64,000 bases of DNA, from the NCBI RefSeq assembly GCF_037975245.1, contig NC_092572.1, positions 10,363,769 to 10,427,768 on the forward strand, given 5' to 3'. The position numbers and the translations under genes were made by a program. The notes under the pieces were generated by a model that saw only the letters and a list, made by a program, of their open reading frames with translations, had not been told where the DNA came from and did no database searches. The stretch is from Apostichopus japonicus. Its lineage: Eukaryota > Echinodermata > Holothuroidea > Aspidochirotida > Stichopodidae. How positions within the stretch are numbered: the stretch's first letter is position 1; each line of letters starts with the position of its first letter. Shown here one piece after another: positions 1 to 21,100 of this stretch.

Positions 1-599
1 GAAAATCGTTGGTAAATTTTTCCCTACATGTTCCAACCCAGAGACCAGCGAAAAGGAGGCCGGATCGGACAGAGATGTCGAAATTGCTCGTCTTGATGGA
101 ACACAACAGTAACGATAGGCCTAGGCTGTATAGGTTAGTTGTCTGACTTGTTAGACCTAGATCCGATAAATGTTACCTAACTTTTCCCATGATAGAAATA
201 ACTCGGAAATAAATCTTGGTCTTAGGCAGCTAGGCTAGCTGAGTACAGTGTTACTGAGCTATCAGTGTTAGACGAACACGAAACTTGCGCAAAACTCTGT
301 ACTGTTGTGCACCCATATTCAGATGATATTTTGTTTACTGTCCGTGACGTATGTTTACGTCTTGGATCTTTGTTAGCACATTTTGCCTATGCAGTTTTGG
401 CCACCGTGGTAGTTCCCACATGAGGTCTATCACCTTACGGGATGAGCTTGGTAATTAATTTAATTAAAACAGCAAAAGGAAACAATCGTGGAACTCCAAA
501 TTTGGAGTATAGGGGTTTCATCTATAACTTCTCAATCTGTGCAAGTTTGAAGGGAATGTGTAACGTGTCTCTTGACCTTTAAGAGAGGGATATGATATC

Positions 600-720
600 A
601 AGCGCTCAAAATATAGCAGGGACGGGGTTTTTTAAATTATTTATTTGTATTTATTTACTTATTTATTTTTTGATCGAACGTTTTCTAAACCTCTTATGAA
701 TCAAAATAGTACTTACGATA
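600..720. repeat. dispersed repeat, copy also at 13.8 kb
   Basis: The stretch from 'atagcaggga' through 'cgaacgttttctaaacctct' recurs at about 13796-13860 in the same orientation, with small differences. It is short, has no coding content and I do not recognise the family. Confidence 0.5.
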
Positions 721-738
721 TATGTATTAAAATACTGA

Positions 739-794
<56 letters not shown>

Positions 795-815
795 TTATAT
801 ATTTATATATGTGTG
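739..815. repeat. (TA)n microsatellite
   Basis: About 75 bases of alternating TA, ending in a TTTATA-interrupted part and a (GT)n stub. Open frames of repeated Tyr-Ile across it are artefacts of the repeat. Confidence 0.95.
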
Positions 816-2367
816 TGTGTGTATATAGTACTGTATTCAAGTTGAACAACATTAGCCGAATCTGAATGCAGAAAGATTTACCTAAAGGTAAAAGATAGAA
901 AATGAAACCATAAACAAAGGGATGATTTGGTTTTACATTTATTTCACACATAACATATATGTTTATTTCAAAGAATCCAATAAAATGTTTCTGTTGGACA
1001 CAAAATAACACACTATATACAAAAACAAATACAGGAAATTAATTCGATCAGTATTTTCTGAACATCTCTTTGTTACCTTGTTACCTTGAAATTTACGTTT
1101 CTTACCAGATTTTATAATATTTATTCTTGATTTTTACTGGTCAATTGACTCCTACCACACTGACTAAACACAGCAAACAATCCTTAAGTTAGGGCGATTG
1201 GTTCCGTCAAGGATTCTTTTCCTTCCAAATATCTGTAAGACCCCTTTCAAACCTGCATGAAATATGTACAATATAATATGTAAGTTGAAAGAGGAAGTTG
1301 GGTAGGGCTGGGCTGGGCTGGACGCGAGGGTTTTAATAGACATTAGGACGTTTGCCACAAACGGACACTTTTTTATTTAAAACGAAAATTTGCGATAAAG
1401 GGCGTGACCGTTGTACTCCATGCCTCCGCCGCCCCTACAATATAATATACTATAACCTACGTGGTTATTTCAAATGCGTATTGGAAAGTTTTAGCAGACA
1501 TATGCAAAAAATAACTACGTGCAGCATCAAAGACAGCATGCGCTATAGCGAAAACTATGTTAATGTACACTTTATTTAAATAAGTACATCTGTAGAGTCA
1601 ACTTAACGATATCTAATCTTTTCAGTTGTTTTCTTTTTTGTTGGGGGAGGGGCGATTTTTAATTGTTTTTTGTTAATATCTTCTCTTTAATTCAAACGGT
1701 AAGCGGTGCTTGTTTTTGTTCACATTTTATTCATTCAGTGAACGAAAATTAATTTGACTGTTTCAAATTTATAGCCTTAAGTTTTTTTTTCTTAATCATA
1801 TTGTTTTTATACATATTTGCATCGCGACATACAATCTGAAGACGGTAAATTTCAACTGCATTATTAGCAAAATGTTGACTACGAATATAAATTTCAATGA
1901 CATTTATACATTTCACACGAGAAAGATAAAAACGAGTAAACAAAATTAAAGCACGTTTATATTTGCGATTTCCGTACGGGAAAGTTATTAAAAACAGCTT
2001 CTTCATACAACGTTGATTGCTATACGACATCAAAAGTTAAAAATACATGTATACTATATTGAAGAAAAAATGTGGATATGAAACATTCAACCAGCTATAC
2101 ATAAGACTTTAGATACCATAAATTAACTAGAATGTCACATTAACACTTGTTCGGTCGAAATCCTACTTCGCAAAGTAGTCTCTTTCTCATGCTAACAATT
2201 GTACTTGTATTTTTTTTCTTTTTTTTTTTATTCATTCCAATCCGATACAGTGATCATCTTACTCAAATGATAATTGTAATTTGGTAAGATCTACAACATC
2301 GATAACAGAGTTACTTTGTAGCATTTCTTCAACTTACAGTACTTATATGTCCTTGAAACGCCAACGG

Positions 2368-11691
<9,324 letters not shown>

Positions 11692-11759
11692 TTATTTTTT
11701 GCATTTTATATATACAATGAGCGGAGAGCGAACAGTGACCCCGCAATGTTGATTTACAA

Positions 11760-13990
11760 TCTTTTTGTTTAGGTAGTTAAAATTTATATTTCACAAGAAA
11801 GAGCCACTGTTATTTTGGAACAATCAGATGGTTCATCGCTAAAGTTCTCTTAAAACATGACAAAGCGTACTAAATTCAGTTTCGACATCAGTTTCTAAGA
11901 GGATGACGAAATAATTCCTTCAGGTTAGCCAACCGACGCTCTGGCTCGGCCCCGTTCGCCGCTGGGTACGATGCGCGGAAGGCGCCGCCAGTTGAAGCTT
12001 CCTAAGGCGCTGAATAACTTTTAGGGGTAGGTTTGTGCGATGCACGAAATGCGCCGCTTGGTCAAGACTAGAGCTCCGCTGGTTTTATTACTGACGCGTC
12101 AGTAATTCTTTCCCCTGCCCACTCCACGCGGCATATTATTCTTGCTTTATTTGTGATGAAGGGTTGAGGAAAGAAGTAGTTCTGTCCGAAATAATTTAAT
12201 TGAATTACGGTATTAGCACTACGAAAGCCGGTCGCAGCCTGCCAAACTGCTACCGACCCGGCCCAACGCGATCGTCGTTGCGTTAACAAAAACATCGTGG
12301 GTAGTCTTGTACTGTTAGTGTTCCAGTTTTAAGTCGCGTTGGCTTCAGTCGGGAAAACTCAACATGAAGGGTTTTCCTGACTGGCAGTCGTCAGTGTGCG
12401 GGGGTACATAACTAACAACTGCAGTTTTCACAAATGTAACTAATCACGGGGTAATACATTTGCATGTGACCGTAACGAGTTCATGTCGTTAACAGTGAAA
12501 CAGTCGTTGTGTACGAGTAAGTGTGCGGGGAGTCAGTTGTAAGTCTTGTACAATTTGAAAACCAGGTCACTACGGTCAAGTTGAGTACTATCGTGATCAA
12601 TTGGGCAGTGTGTGGAATGTGTATTAACAAACATGTAACTAACCACGGGAAGTCATTTTACATGTGACCTAAACGAGCATCGGTTGTTAACAGGAAATAA
12701 TTATAATAATAATAATAATAATAATAATCAGCAGTTATTTTTACGACGCTTAAGCAAACACAAATGTGGGAGACACCCGCGAGGGCTTATGGATTACAAC
12801 ATTCACGTCGGGTGGCTTCCAATTCAACATATTAACTCAAATTTGGAATCTTTTCAATCTAGAGAGCCATTTCAGATGAGAAAACCGTAGATTTCTCTTT
12901 GATGAAAAACCCACTTTACTACGACCCGGTCGGGTGTCAAACCCGGAACCTTCCTATAGCTAGGCCACATTGCTTCAAATGCCACCGCCTTTATCCACTC
13001 GGCCACAGCACCGTACTATCGAAAACTAGGTACGCGGTCAGTCGGGTAATGTTTGGCCCGGCTGAAGTCTGATCTAACCAATAACGGAGAAATCATCTTG
13101 CATGTGACCTGACCTACACGTGAGCTGTTCATTCACAGAAAATACGACTATCAAAAGCGGAGGCACGACAGTTTAATGTTAAATTAACATAAAGTATAAC
13201 TTACCCAAAATAAACGATAGCACAATCATCTTCAATCACGGTCAAAGTAGCTTTAATCTAGTAGAAATTTTGTTTTATATTACCTGCATAAAATCACAAC
13301 TATGCCAAACCAGAATATATTTCTTAAACGTTACAGTCGCAAGAAATATTCCAAAGAACTTTCAAGTAGGCTACATTTATACGCAATGCTAACAAACAAT
13401 GATATTCGTTCCAGCTGATATATGATTAAATAAAATCTACCTGGCCGTCGATAGAAGAAACTACACAGTGAGTTGGCAGCTTATAAAATGATCTCGTCTG
13501 AGATTTCAATAATTATTAATATCGAGATAGACAATATTATGAAAAAGCTTCTTGAATAGGATTTTTTTTTTATTGTCATATCTTGAAGCGAACAGAACTC
13601 ATTAAACTTAAACGCTTATTTTAAACGCTCAGCTTAATATACCCGTGAAGTCTATTGATTTGAGAGAAAAAAAGATGCTATTATTTATAGCTTCGGTGTT
13701 TTGTGTACCATTATACCTTCTTTGAACTAATGAACAATTGCCTCAATATGTAATAAATTTTGCGAAGAAAGGGGTATTCAAACAAGTGGCTTAAACTATA
13801 GCAGGGACGAGTTTTATGTATTTGTTCGAACGTTTTCTAAACCTCTTATGTTTCAAAATACTAATAACGAATATTTAATTGCTTGAAGTATAGTGTAACT
13901 GAGATGAAAAATATCCGAAAAAATCAATACAGATGCTGTATGCGCTTCTATATGAATAACCGCTTTTCTGAAAGAGGATAGTACTTAGGC
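11760..13990. other. intergenic region with diverged repeats
   Basis: No gene seen. Three spaced copies of a segment containing 'catgtgacc..aacgag' followed by 'gttaacag' occur near 12430, 12630 and 13090. A perfect 18-base palindrome lies at 12087-12104, a SINE at 12697-13019 and a dispersed repeat near 13796. Confidence 0.45.
12697..13019 (-). mobile_element. tRNA-Ser-like SINE, (ATT)n tail
   Basis: On the minus strand the head reads GCTGTGGCCGAGTGGATAAA (A box) and, 60 bases later, GGGTTTGACACCCG (B-box-like), as in tRNA-Ser/Leu with a long variable arm. The body runs to an (ATT)n tract at 12700-12730, a normal SINE tail. The anticodon stem is imperfect, so it is not a working tRNA. Confidence 0.6.
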
Positions 13991-14008
13991 TTATAAGCAG
14001 TTGGTTAG

Positions 14009-14990
14009 AGTTGGCTAGAGTATGCTGTGCAGACTTTGAACCCATATTTTGCTAAGGATAAGGAAGTACTTGAAAAGGTCCAGAGGAGGGCTACTAGGAT
14101 GATTAGTTCCTTAAAGAGTGTTCCTTATTATAGGCGGTTACAAATGTTGAATCTCACCACACTGGAGCTTAGGAGGTTACGTGGGGACTTGATTCAGGTT
14201 CTTAAGACTGTGTATGGTTTTGACAATTGATCCTTTACCGACTTTTTCATGTTTGCTAATAGTAGTTGTACCAGAGGTCATTGTCTTGAACTCCAAAAGT
14301 CACTAAGTAGGATTAATATTCGGCATAACTGTTTTTCTAATAGTGTTGTGAATGAGTGGAACGGTTTGCCTGAGAAAGTTGTACTTGCAAGAAGTGTCAA
14401 AGGGTTTAAGAATGCTTTGGACAAGCATTTTAAGCATTGTAATCGGGTCAGAGTGTTTGTGTCTTCAGTTTTGTTTTCTCTCCTATAGGGTCCTTGATGG
14501 GGACTTGAGTGTCCCTCCTGATCCTTTTTTTCTACTAACCTCCTAAACTAAAACAGAGGTTATTATGTTTTGTGCAGCTATAAGGCACCTGTATATTAAA
14601 AATCGGCTATAGTTTAACATTGTGGATGTTTCACATGACTTTTTTTTCACCTCTGTCACCCCTCTTCTCGTAGATCTCTTCCACTTTTTTTCTCCACACT
14701 TTGTCCTTCTCTAGTTTACTCCCTACCACCTTTCCTTAATCCTCTCTTTGTCCCCCTATAGTTAATCTCCTACCGCTGCTCTTCCCCCTGTTGGTTTCTT
14801 TCTTCTCTCATCCCTTGTCTGCTAATCCTCTTTCATCTGTCTCTTTTGTGTTCACCCTGCTCATTAACCTGTCTGTATTATGTGTGTGTATTTGTCCTTT
14901 CTGTTACTGTAACTTGTCATTAAGCCTCTGAAGAAGTTCCTGCTAGGACCGAACTTTTACACAGGACATTTTTTCTAATAATAATAATAG
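14009..14990 (+). mobile_element. CR1/L2-like LINE, 3' end of reverse transcriptase and 3' UTR
   Basis: The frame from about 14012 reads LEYAVQTLNPYF, LEKVQRRATRMI, LRRLRGDLIQVLK, then TRGHCLELQK and NEWNGLPEKVV, the typical C-terminus of CR1/L2-type non-LTR reverse transcriptases. A single TGA at 14228-14230 breaks this frame, which otherwise continues to the stop at 14486-14488. The element lacks its 5' part. A pyrimidine-rich 3' UTR follows, ending in a hairpin (CTGAAGA..GGACCGAA) and TTTTACACA. Related tails lie at 17.2 and 43.1 kb on the minus strand. Confidence 0.8.
14924..14955 (+). ncRNA. decayed hammerhead-like hairpin at LINE 3' end
   Basis: GCCT then CTGAAGA, a stem (TTCC/GGAC region) and CGAA. 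Compared with the copy at 17209-17247 this one lacks about 12 bases after the GAA (the rest of GAAACGTC and the AGGC arm), so it cannot be active. Confidence 0.4.
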
Positions 14991-14999
14991 TAACGATGA

Positions 15000-15644
15000 T
15001 GATGATCTTGATGATGATAACATAAACTTGATGCGAACGGACAAAAAAAATACCGATAGCTTTTTCACTATTGACAATCCCGCCAGCCATCCTGTTAAAC
15101 ACACAGAAGTTAAATACACGCATTCAAACACACATGAAGACATGAGTATTTGTCAAAAATAGACCCATTCCTGCAAGGTCACAAAGACATTGCTCAACTG
15201 AATGAATATTGTCAGTCTGTCAGTCTAAGACAATGATTAAGTTTTTTTCAGTCAAAGTCGATACAACTGTGACCGAATTAAACAATAGCAAGTCGTAAAA
15301 CATCGCCATGACAAAGCCATTATATTTTGACCATTCAGTGAAAAGCAAAAGACTGCCCTGGTCAGCAAATCCATCCAGTGTTGGCTAATGTAAAGTTACG
15401 TACGAAATATTCAACTACCGGTTCAACCGACCCAGTTTGTCCTGACACAACTTGACATCAAACGCCTATTAAATTCTGACCAGATGTAGCATTACTTTGC
15501 CATCTCAGATCCCTAGTAACACATTCGATATTGGCGAATATAGGAATAGTTTTATCTTGCTCAAACTATATGTAATTCTATGTCTGTCAAATTTGACCCT
15601 GACATTAACGATATCAATAGGAACACGTTGAAAACAAACGGCCA

Positions 15645-15645
<1 letters not shown>
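15000..15645. other. intergenic, nothing recognised
   Basis: Only short GAT triplets near 14995-15017 and unique-looking AT-rich sequence were seen. Confidence 0.4.

Positions 15646-15646
<1 letters not shown>

Positions 15647-15740
<94 letters not shown>
15647..15740. repeat. (TA)n microsatellite
   Basis: About 94 bases of uninterrupted alternating TA. Confidence 0.97.
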
Positions 15741-15742
<2 letters not shown>

Positions 15743-15806
15743 TATCAAAACACAGTGAATGATTTCACGGTTTTCCCACAATATAACCATGTCACCAATT
15801 AGACAG

Positions 15807-15824
15807 CTTTCTACACTATATAAT
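15807..15824. repeat. target-site duplication, left copy
   Basis: CTTTCTACACTATATAAT; the partner at 16014-16031 differs by one base. It brackets the U2-derived insert. Confidence 0.7.
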
Positions 15825-16013
15825 ACTTTTTAAGAAAAAGTCTCCCAAGAAAGAACCTGGGCAAGAAAACCAAACTAATGAACGACTGATCCGCTTCCAA
15901 CCCAAGTTCCCTTACATCGGGACTGTGACTGTGTGATCATCGTCAGGTGTGCATCACCATTCCCCTCGAAAGGGAACAGATACTACACATGATCTTAGCC
16001 AAAGGCCGAGAAG
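15825..16013 (-). mobile_element. retroposed insert with U2 snRNA-derived 5' end
   Basis: On the minus strand the insert starts with about 40 bases matching the U2 snRNA 5' end (CTTCTCGGCC, GGCTAAGATCA, then the branch-pairing region GTGTAGTATCTGTTC) and then changes abruptly to about 140 unrelated bases. Compared with U2 it lacks one T in the CCTTTTGG run and has one A-to-T change. The insert is flanked by an 18-base direct repeat, 15807-15824 and 16014-16031, with one mismatch. It lacks the U2 Sm site and 3' stem-loops, so it is not a working snRNA gene. It may be a SINE with a U2 head, or a one-off chimera from template switching. Confidence 0.7.
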
Positions 16014-16031
16014 CTTTATACACTATATAAT
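16014..16031. repeat. target-site duplication, right copy
   Basis: CTTTATACACTATATAAT, partner of 15807-15824. Confidence 0.7.
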
Positions 16032-16675
16032 TACCATGCTGTGGAACACAACACTACATCCGCAAATGGCTTTAAAAGCAACAATGCTGCGTCTACCAGC
16101 CCAAATAAGTAGCACTGACAATGAAAGGTGGTCGCAACACCTTGACTGAACAAAGACGGTGACGAAGCCAATCATCCGTGAGAAAGCCTTTTCAAATGTT
16201 TTCTACTGTGTTCGTTGCCCAATTTCGTAAAACTACGCATACTTATAGTACCGTTTCAAAACAGATTCGACCCATACCGTGTTAGTGGTGGATATGATGT
16301 GTGAGCTTTTCTTGTTAATCTGGAGGTATACACTGATCGTAGCAGGAAAAGGTAGTCATCATTTCTCTTTTTTTTCGATTACAGAATTATTATTGCATTA
16401 GAGTTTACAGTATATATACACTTGCGTTTCTGTCGTTAATTTTCTTGCTCTCTTCAGGATATTGTCAGCCTGTCTATAGTATTATAGTTGTGTACGTCTT
16501 TATTTTACGTGAAAAAGTCATCGAATATATATGGAATTAAAACGATTAATACAACGATAAGCAAAAAGTAGCAAGTTGGACATCGATTAAGTCGGGGTAA
16601 CTTAAGGAGATTGAGAGACGCAAACATATAACTCTTATGATCTCTGTATAATAAGCAGAAGAGATATGTCCAGGG

Positions 16676-17130
16676 ATGTGCCCACGCTAGGCAGCACTGG
16701 GCGGCCCCGCCCAGCACTAAAAAATTCCGCACAGCACTGTCTTAAAAATCGTGAATCCCGCCCAGCACTATTTTCATATAAAATCCCGACATTCCTAACA
16801 ATATATTCAACATAAATTGGGCCTAGCCTATGCCAAAATCATACAGACTAATAATGCATCAGTTACGCATGCGAAAAACATTACTTACGGCTCTCAATCG
16901 GTCTCTTGTAAAATCTCTTTAAAACAAACTAATAACTTTTACCAGGTAAGTAAAATATTTCACTAAATATAAATAAAAAAATGTAAATTGTTTTCAAAAC
17001 TAGTACTTGTGTATGTGCTTAAAAAGCCACACAAGTACCAGCATTTGGCATCTGAGCACCTTCAAAAATCGAAGGGGAGGGGGACATTCCCTTCCCCTTA
17101 GACCCCTCCCCCAGGATGGCGATCAGTATA
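16676..17130. other. possible DNA-transposon remnant
   Basis: The segment contains repeated GC-rich phrases ('cccgcccagcacta' twice, 'cagcactgggcgg') and, at 17081-17115, a purine/pyrimidine hairpin (AAGGGGA..TTCCCCTT). The surroundings are AT rich. It resembles repeat-element sequence, but no terminal repeats or transposase frame were found. Confidence 0.25.
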
Positions 17131-17171
17131 CCCGACATTCAGGAAAACTGTTAGCAAACTGCTTATCCACT

Positions 17172-17560
17172 AGAGAGCCTGTGTAATAGAATGTGTAAAA
17201 ATAAGTTGGCCTGACGTTTCGATCCTAGCAAGATCTTCTTCAGAGGCTAAATGACAAATAACAGTAACAGAAAGGACAAAAACACGCACAGAATACAGAC
17301 AGGTTAATGAGCACGGAGAACGATGAGAAACATGTAAGGGGATTGATTAGTAGAAGAGGGATGGAGAGAAGAAAGCAACAGGGGAAGAGGAGAGGTTGGA
17401 GATAAACAGTGGAGGGACAAAGAGAGGATTAAAGGACCGGGGTATGGAATAAACTGGAGAAGGACAAAAACAGAAAGGTGTGGAGAAAAAATGGATGGAA
17501 GAGAGCTGTGATAAGAAGAATGACGGGGGGGGGGTGGGACAAGGGGAGAAGGAGGGGGAA
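17172..17560 (-). mobile_element. CR1-like LINE 3' tail copy
   Basis: Read on the minus strand, this matches the pyrimidine-rich 3' UTR and terminal hairpin of the LINE at 14.0-15.0 kb, including 'gctcattaacctgtctgtatt' and the CTGAAGA hairpin, and ends TTTTTACACATT. Only the UTR is present, as in 5'-truncated LINE copies. Confidence 0.75.
17209..17247 (-). ncRNA. hammerhead-ribozyme-like motif in LINE tail
   Basis: Minus strand order: GCCT (stem I), CTGAAGA (core), a stem II with GATC/GATC arms and loop TTGCTAG, GAAA (core), CGTC, then AGGC (stem I partner). The core fits CUGANGA..GAAA, the arms pair, and ACGU before the cleavage C is self-complementary, as in dimeric hammerheads with a minimal stem III. 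Activity is not shown; the hairpin could instead be the LINE's own reverse-transcriptase recognition site. Confidence 0.55.
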
Positions 17561-18080
17561 CAGAAGAAAAGTTATTCAAATGTTCCTTATCTAAACTGTG
17601 AAATGTTTCTTATCTAAACTGAGAATCAAAAATCACATAATGTTAATGGTAGGAAATTCATTAATCAAGTACAGACTATAAAAGCTGAAAGTCGATATTA
17701 AACTTCCTTTGAATTTCTTTAAAACTGGCAATGTATATAACGTAGGAATCACAATACAAAAAACAACGTATTTATCTTCTGTTGAAAGAGATGCAGCAGA
17801 GGTGAATACAATTCGAGTCGTGATAGGCGGAGGTGGCATCTACTATACGTGAATATTTCAATACGGATATGACCAAGTCAGTAAGTAACATAATGTGTTT
17901 TTCTGTTAATGCCAAAAAAGTTTTTTTTTTTTAATATTAATTTAAACTATGTTCAATTGCCTTGCTATATAAAGACAAAGACTCTAATTTAATCAGTATT
18001 CCTGGTTAGTGCCTGCATGACTGCCTCGTCTATTATTTTACTTCAAAAAGCAGACAATATATACACAATTCGGAAACCCA

Positions 18081-18101
18081 ATGGCTTCCTTCGAGATTCA
18101 T
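18081..18101 (+). CDS. sulfotransferase exon 1 (start codon)
   Basis: ATG opens MASFEIH, followed by a strong GTAAGT donor in phase 0, matching the phase-0 acceptor of exon 2 at 18279. It supplies the only good start upstream of the membrane anchor. Confidence 0.65.
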
Positions 18102-21100
18102 GTAAGTTTGGACTAAAAAAAAAATAATGAAGGGTTATTGTTGATGGTATACTCAACAGCTCAAGGGTCGTGTGAGTTGCAAGTCATTAGTAAAGAAACA
18201 ATTTCAAATTTCGTGTAAAACGATTTGATTGAATTTGTTAAAAATTCACAAAAGTTTGCCTGTATTTCTTTTCCGCAGCTGGTGATCGCTAGATTAAAAT
18301 ATCTTGGGTTGATCTCTTTGACTGTGACTTTCGTAGCGTACACTGTAATATGGGATGAATCAACATCATCCTTCACCTTTAAAGAGGATGGTAGATCGGC
18401 GAATAATCCTCTCATTTCTGCATTCAGAATAGAAGATCACCTTGCAAATATATTGTCAGTCAAGAGAAATAGAATGCCGAAAGCCAAGTGGAAGCCTTAT
18501 TTACCCGAGGTCAGTGGACGTATAATCTTACAAAGAATTAGGTAACTTAGTTTAAGAAATTCAGTTATTGTGTATTTTCTTTCATTTTATAATTAAGCCC
18601 CAGGCATCGAAGTATGAATCAAAATTTAATTCACAACCAATAGCATGGTCAACGGCGAGCTAACATTAGGTAGTGTTGTTGTTGGGGATATACTAATAGC
18701 TTTTCTCAAGAATGTTTTGTCCATGTCTGCGACTGACGAACATCCAAAACGAAACTCTTCCGTTTCAGTTTGTCCAGATTCATTGGCCGACCATCGTTGA
18801 AAGTGCAGTAGATATTTCCAGCTGAAATGTTAAACTACTTCAATCTAATCATTAATCTATATAAAAACACAATTCGGTGATTGATCACCCACCCCTATGA
18901 GACAATTAAGCAGCTAGACAAATGTGCTGAGATCATTTCATCCATGATAAATAAACATATATGATATCCATTCAGAATTTTTAGCGGTCAGGTAGAACAT
19001 TGGAATCTTCATAAAATATCAATTAATTAGGTGCCAGGTCATCCAGTTGAATACCTATAGGCGTCTCATCGTCTCACAACTGTAAAATAATTAAATATAG
19101 TAACCGCGCTGTATCTGATATACTTTATCGCTTCTATATTTGTCTTTTATTATACTCTTGTTACTATGGTAACTACACTACACTGTACGATTATAAGGTT
19201 GTGGAGAAACTACTAAATGAGTGACTGAATATACATGTTTTTTAACAATACGCTAACTATAAATACTTGCAAGTCTTTAATAACACGGGTCATGTAATTA
19301 AGTAATTACTTAGTTAAAGTAACTATTGGATGTTAAACCATGCACGTTTGTGGACGGTTCTACTGTTCCTTCTCGCTTGTGTTCTTACCAGTTATGATGA
19401 GAAGTTGCTTTACTTTTCAGGTGCTGGAACGTTTTCCAGCTGAATTTTCCAACGAATTTCGAAATCCCTGCTGGTACGAAGGGGCAGAACTACAATGTGT
19501 ACCATATTTCTATCAGTTGGGCGCATGTAAGTGTGGAACAACAGATGTTTGGGACAAGTTGATTCAACACCCGGATGTGTTACCGGTTGCTAAGGAACCG
19601 CACTGGTGGGCCTTGAGAAGATTTGGATACACTGATACTCCTATTCACAGAGACCTCGGTGAGTTTAATCCATTCAAGCATTAACCTCTTCTTTTGAGGT
19701 AATCACTGACCAGAAGAGGCATATTATTTTACTTTTCACATTTTTTTCCGACTTCATTTGATTGCATGCCTTATGCACAAAACGCATATGGTAACATCTT
19801 TAATAAACTTGCAAATTTGTTCACTTTGGGGCTGTACTGTTTTGGATTTAGCTTTTTTTAACTTGATGATAGTATAGAGCATTCTTGGAAGTGATATAAT
19901 TTACTCGAAAATTACATCTGGATGAAAGGAAATGTATAGAACAACACTGCTAATTGCAAATGCATTACTCTGAAAGTTTCCATATAACACAGAATATCAG
20001 AGAGTGGTTAGATTTAAGTAACTGAACTAATAATGAAGTATTCCTTTTTTCTTTGAACTGCAACCTTGGCCAGACTGTTGTTTCTATCACCGATGTTCTT
20101 TTCCCACTATACTGTTCTCTGATAACATTCAGACCAGCCTAACTGGTAACTTAACTACCTAATACCTGTGTTTACATGGTAACTTTGCTTCCTAATAACC
20201 GTGGTAACATGGTAACCTTAATACCTAATACCCGTGTTAACATGGTAACGGTAATATACCTATTACCTGTGTTTATATAGTAACGTTAATACATAATATC
20301 TGTGTTTACATGGTAACTTTGCTTCCTTATACCCGTGTTTACATGGTAACTTAACTACCTAATACCCGTGTTTACATGGTAACTTTAATACCTAATACCC
20401 GTGTTTTTATGGTAATTTCACTGCTTATTCCAGTGTTAACATGGTAACTTTACTATCTAATACCCGTGTTTACATGGTAACTTAACTACCTAGTACCCGT
20501 ATTTACATGGTAACTTTGCTTCCTAATACCCGTGTTTACATGGAAACTTTACTACTTATTTCCAGTGTTTACATGGTAACTTTATTACCTAATACCCGTG
20601 TTTACATGGTAACGTTACTATATATAACCAGTGTTTACATGGTAACTTTACTACGTAATAGCCGTATTAACATGGTAACGTTACTACGTAATAGCCGTGT
20701 TAACATGGTAACTTTATTACCTAATACCCGTGTTGTCTCATGTTATTCATTTACAGTGCTCGAAATTCGTAATAAAACTGGTCAACAGGACGACAGCTCT
20801 GTTCAATGGTACTTAAACTTATACCGTCAACAAGCTGTGAAACAAATTCAACAAACCCCGACTAATATTTTTGGTAAGTGATTGGCAATTTGTATATATC
20901 ATATAGAAATATAAGTGTGTAAAACATGTATGGTTTATGAGTTATGTTTTCTCGCACAAAAACACGAAAAGGTGTACCTTAGCAAGAAGCATACTTTGCA
21001 GACTTAGGTAGAATCTACCTAGCATTCCTTTCACTTTTTTGTGTGTGTAAAAGGTGGCACATATCTTTAACGTCGCTGATACTTAGCATGGTTTAACCAG

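Larger units (their letters stand above)
1..2226. other. gene-free flank
   Basis: I see no coding exon with convincing splice sites here. The stretch holds a (TA)n tract near 740-815, a dispersed repeat near 600-720 and AT-rich unique-looking DNA. On the minus strand its right end may be the 3' untranslated region of the lectin gene; an AATAAA lies at 2227-2232, about 135 bases beyond that gene's stop codon, but it is embedded in a long A run. Confidence 0.5.

Noticed and set aside
12087-12104. Perfect 18-base palindrome TTACTGACGCGTCAGTAA
   Set aside because: Striking, and like a CRE/AP-1-type site, but isolated, with no adjacent gene start; no function can be supported.
15974-16014. Functional U2 snRNA gene
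   Set aside because: Only the first 40 or so bases match; Sm site and 3' stem-loops are missing.
18225-18545. 106-codon frame with its own ATG as the sulfotransferase start
   Set aside because: An acceptor at 18278 and a phase-matching ATG exon at 18081 give a better anchor topology; the ATG at 18225 lies in the intron.
20140-20745. CRISPR-like regular array
   Set aside because: Units abut without unique spacers, and the array lies in an intron of an animal gene; it is a minisatellite.
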